Source: Bacillota bacterium (GTDB lineage Bacteria; Bacillota; Clostridia; Lachnospirales; Lachnospiraceae). From it: a DNA stretch of 30,706 nucleotides. Below, in pieces: positions 26,101-30,706 of this stretch (the first letter of the stretch is position 1; each line of letters begins with the position of its first letter). Made by a program: the position numbers and the translations under genes. The notes under the pieces are model-generated. The model was not told the DNA's origin and made no database searches. It saw nothing but the letters and a program-made list of their open reading frames with translations. Where the stretch lies: positions 1 through 30,706 of the forward strand of contig JAEZKU010000010.1 in NCBI GenBank assembly GCA_023436065.1. Direction: 5' to 3'.

Positions 26101-26379
26101 GGCAATCTGGTTATAGTCATCCAACACAAAGCTGTACCTGATCAGCTTCACCTGGTCATGGCTTTCCGCCAGCTCAAGCATCTGCTTCTCCCAATCCTTA
26201 GGGCAGAGATTCTCCTCCTCTTTCCCAGATGACTCATGGAAATCCACCCTTTTACCAAAGTGACTGAACCTATAATAAAGCAGCAAAAGGATGAAACCGA
26301 TAAAGAACAACAACAGCATCAGGACAATGACCTGAACCAGATTATTTATGTTAAAAGCTTCTTTTGATAAGATAAGCAA
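20185..26379 (-). CDS. ndvB: Cyclic beta-1,2-glucan synthase, glucosyltransferase/transglycosylase part (NdvB/Cgs)
   Basis: Large membrane protein (2064 residues) making beta-1,2-glucan from UDP-glucose. Order: one membrane helix (about 16-38); an unassigned helical region to 440; two membrane helices (453-503); a GT84 glycosyltransferase domain (about 535-840) with LDADTNLL near 675 and HRWIRGDWQLLPWL near 821; four or so membrane helices (861-910, 985-1035); then a glucoamylase-like/GH189-type cyclising domain (about 1110-1550) with NPAYISTVDSGNFLGHL, VSWSGTMFEYLMP near 1391 and MAHHQGMILA near 1531. A GH94-type beta-sandwich follows to about 1900 and a final domain ends EMLEEYEA. Full-length synthases (about 2800-2870 residues) continue into the GH94 module, here a separate gene. 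The start is TTG with AAAGGAGG eight bases upstream. Confidence 0.92.
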   Translation of the reverse strand: MLILSKEAFNINNLVQVIVLMLLLFFIGFILLLLYYRFSHFGKRVDFHESSGKEEENLCPKDWEKQMLELAESHDQVKLIRYSFVLDDYNQIAYKKLNKIRDSISEMSSDILSLIPAARWLFDNFQMMYREIKKVRTSGTSYAILPILMTKQYRGFPRIYIVAKKMVALCNGHISEENIAVMLKAYQKKIALTDKEIWALPEMLGFCLLEEIIKISGEILKLIRIKSDADRFLKEKLESVQEAANITALFSDVSQYTQNKGKVDRKNCVCFLKSEQETASFHAHVLYLLKNMSFDVISIQRYLDYHFPTEGKRLHASDIYQEEGRVESCLETRIRALIVSLRDINELDEEKFFEEYSYLERILGMDPERIYQKMDSEAKGMYRGVIVKLSLRYKIYEEKIADACLTLAEEGRTDLHCPHHVGTYLLGKGYPILKARILKQSEPRILKQKRNRKGYLYFSSLLLIYLLAFVLLSYVVSVFGKEHSAGFFVLTFFITMPMLLGIALELNNFIFTRNIMVKKIPSLNYLSEIPEGARTFVVMPVIVSSVEQGLEYLNRLQKHYLANRQPNLYFALLVDYEDSQEEFLPKDEEIEAALVLRVKELNEQYPSEHQRFSLFIRNRLWNPSENCYMGWERKRGKLEEFNHLLCGAAIEETSYSFLLTDESILRSFRYVITLDADTNLLRDNAAKLVGLIDHPLNRPLLDEANQKVMEGYVIIQPSVRNHIVDRKGSSFAKIFGGESGLAHYGAVISDIYQDIFNEGIYTGKGIYDVKAFHKLLHKKVPENRILSHDLFESCYARTAFSSNAKVMDSFPSSVIAFAKREHRWIRGDWQLLPWLFFKKTADGKSLCALAKWKVFDNLRRSMVPLSKTLFLLMNYALFPEAWYLWILPVFFIDIFGLIVLTCSTLAQKLFRPKLALVYKGFLKALGTMVKRAVLEFTIMPYRAYIATDAMLRTLYRLYISRRNLLRWNTAEAVDSSIIHTKRGYFLTMISSLVPAVLLFLLVLTIPGSILGRLLAAVVCLVWAFSYLIAYHISQPAASRKEQVQDTELLLETARRTWRFFKTFSTKENHYLCPDNCQMSQVEKISDKTSPTNIGLQFLAILSAWDFGFETASSTVQSVEQLMDTVQRMMKWKGHLFNWYHIGTLEVLNPAYISTVDSGNFLGHLLTLKNGLQKLLDQPLYSPAFISELRYLLRQSNLELQKEKGYQMVHELKDNYNTIGDFTADITEIWDRMTEELSKRECARRRPEDTDGCGRTKEFLNAVDQMVNEVCALKLKDKSLEQCPSLRMIAENEKHGAALQNRVRRLSNTIDHILTNADFGALFNYQRLLFHIGYHVDTNQLDAGCYDLMASESALTSLYAIATTQIPLKHWYKLGRPLTIVKGIPCFVSWSGTMFEYLMPNLVFKEYEGSVFSQTSKAAVFQHMNYAKEAGIPWGISESQYYRFDLNSNYQYKAFGVPKIRLQPVRKNSMVTAPYATMLALDVTDQECLANLKELQKLGAFGDYGFYEAIDFNLPSSVDMTPYCIVRSYMAHHQGMILAAINNYLHQGILRERFHAEPMIKAVEVLLEEKRQSHLISLAKRGYTIKIGKPLFREDGYNSRYISGVAPAVPVVNYLSNGRYALMITSDGDGFSKYEDRMLYRFRADIYANTGSYIYIKDKNTGRLWSAAYHPTMTEPEEYQTVFTPYQAEFKRKDGDISTHTLVSLDADLDIEIRKLSITNHSREEKRLEITSYLEMVGDTHLAELSHPAFNKLFLESEFLEEEAIFLTRRRGKNTGEKPFLLHMLRTNKKLCRKIEYENDRKHFIGRNNTLANPETVVQSIPLSNRSGFCNDPIMSLRAEFCLNPGETMTLAFITGVCASKEEAKVIGEELSVAYRMDDILEKFRLQKDIELKYLEINKVQLNAFQELISPIFYPSNLYRGPAEYILRNEKNQSGLWRFGISGDQPILLLQVSDISEERMIRDVLKAYEYLRINRIPVDLVILTTAAHGYLQEVDYLINELTSSLRIYDNDGDKPSFFMLHTYDLSQAELDLLYTVARVVFSYETGIYFKNAKDNLYEMLEEYEA

Positions 26380-26415
26380 TGCCTGTTCCTCCTTTAATTA
26401 AAGCTCTCCATGAAA

Positions 26416-26466
26416 AAGAACCATAAAAATAGCACTAATATATATTGTGCCATTTTTATGGTTCTT
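26416..26466 (-). terminator. Long hairpin just upstream of the glucan synthase gene
   Basis: Arms 26416-26435 (AAGAACCATAAAAAT, A, GCAC) and 26447-26466 pair with a single mismatch around an 11-base AT loop. On the minus strand the stem ends in TTCTTTTTC. It lies about 37 bp before the TTG start, so it either ends transcription coming from the HPt gene or sits in the synthase leader as an attenuator. Confidence 0.6.
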
Positions 26467-26491
26467 ATTAATTTTCTTTCAGAAAGTAAGA

Positions 26492-26519
26492 TAAAAGTGT
26501 CAGTTTACTGACACTTTTA
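26492..26519. other. Perfect 12-bp hairpin, middle of three
   Basis: TAAAAGTGTCAG (26492-26503) with CTGACACTTTTA (26508-26519) around a TTTA loop. T-rich on both strands but without a long U run; a weak bidirectional terminator or protein-binding site. Confidence 0.5.
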
Positions 26520-26562
26520 CGACCTTGCGGATTGCGAAGCAATATCTTCCTATTGCATTAAA

Positions 26563-26593
26563 ACAGCCCTGTTTTTGTCAGCGAAACAGGGCT
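26563..26593 (-). terminator. Terminator of the HPt-like gene
   Basis: AGCCCTGTTT (26565-26574) with AAACAGGGCT (26584-26593), loop of nine, followed on the minus strand by GTTTTAAT. It lies 62 bp beyond the stop of the HPt-like gene. Confidence 0.65.
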
Positions 26594-26655
26594 TAGCGGG
26601 GGTATACAAAACAATTTATATACTGATCTATATTAAATTATTCTGCATATTCACG

Positions 26656-27144
26656 TTACATGATCTTGCGCTCCAATAAGTCCGAGGATTTTCTGATGCT
26701 TTCCTTTGTCTTCGTGAAATCATAATTCATAAAGCCGGAAGTATCTTCTTTCTTATCGGTTCTATACATAAAGTCCAGGTTCTTAAATAGTAGCTCCAGA
26801 TGGTCTGCAAAGGTAATCAGATTGTAGGTATAGTCTGACAGTGTGTCATCATCGAGCTCGTCATTTAACAGTGCTTTCTCTATCTGATAGGAAGCCTCCG
26901 CTAATCCGCCGGCACCAATATTGCCAAACATCTTCTGAAGTGTCTGTGTTATGGAACGAAGCCCCTCATATTCCTGCGTCATCATCATTGACTGAAGAAT
27001 AGGCAGCTTCGATTTTATACTCTTTAAAATGGATAAGAGAGCTTGCGTGTAATTCTGAATGTTCCCAAGAAAATACCTGCTTCCTGAATCAAAATCAATC
27101 TCAGGAACACAGTCGAACATATCCCGTGTTACTCTTCCTCCCAT
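26656..27144 (-). CDS. HPt-like protein lacking the phospho-accepting histidine
   Basis: A 162-residue soluble helical protein. Residues 25-95 follow the HPt (histidine phosphotransfer) pattern, and FGNIGAGGLAEASYQIEKALL (about 73-93) matches the NIGAxxLAxxxxxLE segment downstream of the active His. By that spacing the histidine of H-x-L-K-G falls on Gln67 (residues 66-71 read T-Q-T-L-Q-K), and the Lys/Gly are replaced too. It should not accept phosphate and may act as a binding or antagonist module. The C-terminal ~65 residues (YTYNLITFADHLELLFKNL) are a second helical part of unknown type. The ATG has GGGGGG six bases upstream. It is divergent from guaA and separated from the glucan synthase gene by three hairpins. 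No kinase or response regulator is nearby. Confidence 0.65.
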   Translation of the reverse strand: MGGRVTRDMFDCVPEIDFDSGSRYFLGNIQNYTQALLSILKSIKSKLPILQSMMMTQEYEGLRSITQTLQKMFGNIGAGGLAEASYQIEKALLNDELDDDTLSDYTYNLITFADHLELLFKNLDFMYRTDKKEDTSGFMNYDFTKTKESIRKSSDLLERKIM

Positions 27145-27568
27145 TATAATCCCCCCATTAAAACATTACGCAAATAGAAATACCATATATTGTAAGTCAG
27201 TTACATGATACCACGATATGGTGTAATTGTAAACAGATTAACTTTAGCAAGATATAGGCCTTTTTGCCTAATTTTCAGGCACAGATCACATTTTAGTACA
27301 TTTTATCACCATTTCCATCATTTTATGAGCATTATGTTGAATAAATGACATTCTTTTCATGCCCTACTATTAATATCGGAGAAAAGTTATATTTCCACTA
27401 GCATATTTATAGAAAATGTTGTATCATGAAGCTACATTTTTTATAGAAGTATGTGAAGCAAGCTTTTTGCCTGTAAAATAAGCCTTTCGCTTGCGTAACA
27501 ACTTTAGAAGAAAGCACGGCTTTAGTAATACGATAAACAGTTCAATAGGATATCTAGGAGGTTATAAC
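27145..27568 (+). promoter_or_regulatory. Divergent promoter region and guaA leader
   Basis: A 424-bp gap without a gene. The best plus-strand promoter is TTGTAT (27419-27424), a 17-base spacer and TATAGA (27442-27447). The leader of about 115 bases holds an inverted repeat, GCAAGC (27458-27463) with GCTTGC (27489-27494). I looked for the conserved purine-riboswitch core and did not find it. The half nearest the HPt-like gene (27145-27400) is AT-rich and shows nothing clear. Confidence 0.4.
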
Positions 27569-29104
27569 GTGGAAAAAGAAATCGTTATTGTGCTTGACTT
27601 TGGTGGTCAATACAATCAGTTAATTGCCCGCAGAGTCAGAGAATGCAATGTATATTGCGAAGTTCTGCCGCATACAACCAGTCCCATGCGGATTAAGGAA
27701 TTGGCCCCTAAGGGAATCATTTTTACGGGCGGACCCAACAGTGTATATGATCCGGAAGCGCCTTCCATTGATCCCGCAATCTTTTCAATGGGAATCCCGA
27801 TCCTCGGAATCTGCTACGGTTGTCAGCTGATGACCCTGCTGCTGGGAGGAAAGGTAACCAAAGCTCCGGTACGTGAATATGGAAGAACCGAGCTTAACGT
27901 AACCACCACTTCAAAATTATTTCAATCGATATCCCAAAATACGATCTGCTTGATGAGCCATACCGATTATATCGAACAGCCGGCAGATGGCTTTGAAATC
28001 ATTGGCAGATCAGATTCCTGTCCTATCGCTGCTATCGAGAATCCCCAGAAAAATCTATATGGCGTCCAATTCCATCCGGAGGTAGTTCATACAACGGAAG
28101 GTACACAGATGCTTCATAATTTCTTATATCAGGTATGCGGCTGCTCAGGTGACTGGGTAATGTCCTCCTTTACCGAAGAGATGGTAAAGAGCCTGAAAGA
28201 GAAAATCGGAGACAAAAAGGTACTTTGTGCATTATCCGGCGGTGTAGATTCCTCTGTCGCAGCTGTTATGATCAGTAAGGCAGTCGGCAAGCAGCTGACC
28301 TGTATCTTCGTCGATCACGGTCTTCTTCGTAAAAACGAAGGTGACGAGGTGGAGCAGATCTTCACCACTCAGTTTGACGTGAATTTCGTACGTGTCAATG
28401 CTCAACAGCGTTTCTACGATAGACTTGCAGGGGTATCCGAACCGGAGGAGAAGAGAAAAATTATCGGTGAGGAATTCATCCGTGTCTTCGAAGAAGAAGC
28501 TAAGAAGATCGGAACCGTGGATTTCCTGGTACAGGGAACCATTTATCCCGATGTCATCGAAAGCGGTCTCGGTAAATCAGCCGTGATCAAGAGCCACCAC
28601 AATGTAGGCGGTCTTCCCGATTATGTAGATTTTAAGGAAATCATCGAACCCTTACGAAACCTCTTCAAGGACGAGGTAAGAAAAGCCGGTCTGGAGCTCG
28701 GTATCCCCGAGAAGCTTGTCTTCAGACAGCCCTTCCCCGGCCCCGGTCTTGCGATCCGTATCATCGGTGATGTTACTCCTGAAAAGATCGCAATTCTTCA
28801 GGATGCAGACTATATCTATCGCGAGGAGATTGCAAAAGCCGGCTTAGACCGTTCCATCGGACAGTACTTCGCAGTATTAACCAACCTTCGAAGCGTTGGT
28901 GTTATGGGTGATGAGAGAACCTATGACTATACCGTTGCCTTAAGAGCCGTAACCACCACAGACTTCATGACTGCAGAATTTGCCGAGATCCCCTGGGAGG
29001 TATTAGGCAAGATTTCAAACAGAATTGTGAATGAAGTAAAGCACGTGAACAGAATTTGCTACGATATCACCGGTAAGCCCCCGGCAACGATCGAGTGGGA
29101 GTAG
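27569..29104 (+). CDS. guaA: GMP synthase (glutamine-hydrolysing)
   Basis: Converts XMP to GMP with glutamine and ATP, the last step of guanine nucleotide synthesis; 511 residues, standard length. The class I glutamine amidotransferase domain (about 1-190) has FTGGPNSVYD, the nucleophile Cys in GICYGCQ near residue 82, and the His/Glu pair in GVQFHPEVVHT near 170. The ATP-pyrophosphatase domain has the P-loop ALSGGVDSSVAA near 226. The dimerisation domain ends RICYDITGKPPATIEWE, the signature GuaA terminus, with RQPFPGPGLAIRI before it. The frame is open upstream to 27491, but the GTG at 27569 has AGGAGG seven bases ahead and starts the conserved EIVIVLDFGGQY. Single-gene unit ending in a shared convergent terminator. 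Confidence 0.97.
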   Translation: MEKEIVIVLDFGGQYNQLIARRVRECNVYCEVLPHTTSPMRIKELAPKGIIFTGGPNSVYDPEAPSIDPAIFSMGIPILGICYGCQLMTLLLGGKVTKAPVREYGRTELNVTTTSKLFQSISQNTICLMSHTDYIEQPADGFEIIGRSDSCPIAAIENPQKNLYGVQFHPEVVHTTEGTQMLHNFLYQVCGCSGDWVMSSFTEEMVKSLKEKIGDKKVLCALSGGVDSSVAAVMISKAVGKQLTCIFVDHGLLRKNEGDEVEQIFTTQFDVNFVRVNAQQRFYDRLAGVSEPEEKRKIIGEEFIRVFEEEAKKIGTVDFLVQGTIYPDVIESGLGKSAVIKSHHNVGGLPDYVDFKEIIEPLRNLFKDEVRKAGLELGIPEKLVFRQPFPGPGLAIRIIGDVTPEKIAILQDADYIYREEIAKAGLDRSIGQYFAVLTNLRSVGVMGDERTYDYTVALRAVTTTDFMTAEFAEIPWEVLGKISNRIVNEVKHVNRICYDITGKPPATIEWE

Positions 29105-29118
29105 TAGTGTAAAGCTCC

Positions 29119-29189
29119 AAGCCATAAGACATAAATATAAAGCTTCCGACGAGAGCTTGCTCTCAGAAGGAAGCTTTTACTTATGGCTT
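29119..29189. terminator. Nested bidirectional terminator between guaA and the StayGreen gene
   Basis: Three nested stems: AAGCCATAAG (29119-29128) with CTTATGGCTT (29180-29189), AAAGCTTCC with GGAAGCTTT inside, and GAGAGC with GCTCTC at the tip. The outer arm includes the stop codon of the StayGreen gene (TAA at 29181-29183, minus strand). It starts 15 bp after the guaA stop. Confidence 0.75.
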
Positions 29190-29633
29190 GTTATAGTTCC
29201 CAATTACTCCAAAATCATATATTCTATTATAGATTGGATTGCTTGAGATAAAATGAATCATCACCGGTGTACTGTCAAGGTCAGGAGCATTGTCAAATAA
29301 GAATCTGTCAGCTTGGCGCAAGGCTTGAAGCGCAGTAGGCATTTCGGTATAGAAGATTTTATTTCTTATATAAGTATTTCCTTCCGAGCTTTTATCGTCC
29401 ACCGTCACGGAGCCAAATAAGATGAGCTTACCCTTATATAGCTCCCAGGCGACCCTTACTTCGTCATGCATCGATGTGACTTGATCCTCAGCATAATTTC
29501 TTGCCACAAACACAAAAAGTTCTGCTGTAATATCTGAATGAGTGATCGTATATTTTCTACCCGTAACAGGTTCATATGGCTTCATTTCATCCCGATATTG
29601 TACAAATACCTTTTGAGGATTGAGCTTTCTCAC
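29181..29633 (-). CDS. StayGreen (SGR) domain protein
   Basis: A 150-residue protein matching the StayGreen family across its length. Visible family features: RKLNPQKVFVQYRD at the start, KYTITHSDITAELF (28-40, with the His32/Asp34 pair), HDEVRVAWE (56-64, equivalent of the plant RDEVVAEW), LPTALQAL-like TEMPTALQALRQADRFLFD (residues 96-114), then VMIHFISSNPIYNRIYDFG near the end. Plant SGR is a chlorophyll Mg-dechelatase, and bacterial homologues occur in non-photosynthetic Firmicutes, where the natural substrate is not known to me. The start is GTG with AGAGG about eight bases upstream. It follows the HAD phosphatase gene by 61 bp on the same strand. No tetrapyrrole genes are nearby. Confidence 0.88.
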   Translation of the reverse strand: MRKLNPQKVFVQYRDEMKPYEPVTGRKYTITHSDITAELFVFVARNYAEDQVTSMHDEVRVAWELYKGKLILFGSVTVDDKSSEGNTYIRNKIFYTEMPTALQALRQADRFLFDNAPDLDSTPVMIHFISSNPIYNRIYDFGVIGNYNKP

Positions 29634-29694
29634 ATTTCAAACCTCTTTTATGGTTTTAGTTTATATTATTCAGAGAATGAGAATTGGCTCGCAA

Positions 29695-30324
29695 TTATTT
29701 CACATAATCCAATATACGATACAACTCATCAAATCCATGTATCGTATAATCTGCTACATCACAGGTCCTTCCCCCCACTTCATCAAAGAAGCAGGCGTTG
29801 ATCCCCGCATTTTTTCCCGACAGGATATCTAATTCCCGATCACCAATCATAATTACTTCCTTTGGTTTCATATCATATTTCCCAATCAGATAGTGGATTG
29901 CATCAGGACTCGGTTTTCTCTCAAAGCTATGCTGTGAGGTGATACACTCTGTGAAATAGTCAAATAAACCATGCTGCTTCAGAATTTTCTCCGTTGTCAC
30001 TCCTCTGTGGGTAAAGATATAATTGCTCCTGCCGGAGGTGCTGATATACCTGCATATCTCCGGAATTCCCGGATAAGGCTTACATAAGTCATCCTCCATC
30101 TCCTTCCGAAGCATCTTATATTGTTCAATAAAATCATGGTCTATATGATATTTCGCTTCATAATACTTAATAGTATCAGAGATGGACAGCTTCATATGCT
30201 GCAATATCTCCTCCAGAGGCTCTGTAATCCCTGCCACTTCCAATGTCTTCTGAAAAGCAAATCCCATTACGGGATAGGTGTCAAATAATGTACCATCAAA
30301 ATCCCAAATCACATGCTTATACAA
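29695..30324 (-). CDS. HAD-superfamily (subfamily IA) phosphatase
   Basis: Cytosolic phosphatase of the phosphoglycolate phosphatase/beta-phosphoglucomutase-like group, 209 residues. The four HAD motifs are present: DFDGTLFDT with nucleophile Asp8 and acid Asp10; the Thr of YIFTHRG near 105; the Lys of FERKPSPDAIHYL near 136; and MIGDRELDI near 160. A helical cap lies between residues 15 and 80. Substrate undetermined. The start is TTG at 30324 with GGAGG seven bases upstream and leads directly into the conserved VIWDFDGT. It is first of a two-gene unit with the StayGreen protein. Confidence 0.92.
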   Translation of the reverse strand: MYKHVIWDFDGTLFDTYPVMGFAFQKTLEVAGITEPLEEILQHMKLSISDTIKYYEAKYHIDHDFIEQYKMLRKEMEDDLCKPYPGIPEICRYISTSGRSNYIFTHRGVTTEKILKQHGLFDYFTECITSQHSFERKPSPDAIHYLIGKYDMKPKEVIMIGDRELDILSGKNAGINACFFDEVGGRTCDVADYTIHGFDELYRILDYVK

Positions 30325-30394
30325 ATTCGATCCTCCAAATGTAATTATTTATTATCAGAAGTCACTTCCTGATAGTTCTGATACCTCGGATGTA

Positions 30395-30403
30395 ATTATA
30401 GCA
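30395..30403 (-). promoter_or_regulatory. Extended -10 promoter element for the HAD-StayGreen unit
   Basis: Minus-strand TGC-TATAAT, about 70 bp before the HAD start; no good -35. Between it and the gene lies an inverted repeat, TATCAGAA (30353-30360) with TTCTGATA (30376-30383), which could form a leader hairpin or operator. Confidence 0.45.
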
Positions 30404-30461
30404 TATAAAGCCACAAAACCATATAGTTCTGCAATACATTAACTTAGTATTTAATTCAGCC

Positions 30462-30661
30462 TATAGGTGAGTAGAGTTAGTAGTAAACACCGATCCCAAG
30501 CTTAAAGCTTACTCCTGAATTGAATTTGAATGGCCTTGTATGGTTGATACCTTGTATGATTGGTGTCTTGTATGTTTGGTACCTTAATTGTAAATTAAAA
30601 TTCCATAGTTGATAGTTGATTTACTCTAAGATTAATAAAATATCTATTGTATAGGTGAGTA
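30462..30661. repeat. Gene-free end region with short direct and tandem repeats
   Basis: A 12-bp direct repeat TATAGGTGAGTA occurs at 30462-30473 and 30650-30661. Between the copies are three imperfect 16-bp tandem units beginning TTGTATG (30536-30551, 30552-30567, 30568-30583), and AAGCTTAAAGCTT near 30499-30511. No coding frame is supported from 30404 to the window end. Confidence 0.6.
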
Positions 30662-30706
30662 TAGATTTTCACCTCACAAACTGAATTACAGGAAGGTTAG
30701 TCGTTT

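Noticed and set aside
27145..27568. Purine riboswitch upstream of guaA
   Set aside because: No conserved purine-aptamer loops were found; only a simple inverted repeat is present.
27491..27568. N-terminal extension of GuaA by 26 residues
   Set aside because: The extra residues precede the conserved amidotransferase start, and AGGAGG is placed correctly for the GTG at 27569.

Overview
The window looks like chromosomal DNA from an anaerobic, low-GC Gram-positive of the Lachnospiraceae/Clostridia type. This rests on gene content: LplA/B/C-style sugar ABC transport with an AraC regulator, DegV next to PlsY, greA-lysS with an EMAP/Trbp111-like extension on LysS, a LysA of the form seen in Lachnospiraceae and Bacteroidetes, a second type IIA topoisomerase pair, a cyclic beta-1,2-glucan synthase and a bacterial StayGreen homologue. 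Strong AGGAGG ribosome sites and frequent GTG/TTG starts fit as well. The species cannot be named from sequence alone. Almost everything lies on the minus strand; only the topoisomerase pair and guaA are on the plus strand.

Region 1 (1-5.9 kb): a carbohydrate-uptake locus on the minus strand. In transcription order it has a possible 46-residue small ORF, an AraC regulator, a MutL-like ATPase-fold protein lacking the catalytic residues, a lipoprotein solute-binding protein, and two permeases, the second cut by the window edge. The MutL-like gene is translationally coupled to the AraC gene and is the most unusual gene here.

Region 2 (5.9-12.5 kb): housekeeping operons on the minus strand. degV-plsY probably links fatty-acid capture to phosphatidic acid synthesis. 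greA-lysS is read from a perfect-consensus promoter. A PHP-domain gene precedes lysA. A short fossil resembling the end of a lysS gene lies just downstream of plsY.

Region 3 (12.9-17.2 kb, plus strand): the B and A subunits of a topoisomerase IV/second gyrase. The pair is followed by a 288-bp fold-back (MITE-like) element whose left terminal repeat doubles as the terminator.

Region 4 (17.6-27.1 kb, minus strand): a cyclic beta-1,2-glucan synthase split into two reading frames, a 2064-residue GT84/transglycosylase part and an 810-residue GH94 part. They are separated by 49-bp tandem repeats that carry Shine-Dalgarno and anti-Shine-Dalgarno sequences. Upstream, beyond three stacked hairpins, is an HPt-like protein whose phospho-acceptor His is replaced by Gln.

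Region 5 (27.1-30.7 kb): guaA on the plus strand, converging on a StayGreen-domain protein and a HAD phosphatase on the minus strand. The final ~300 bp are gene-free and hold short direct and tandem repeats.
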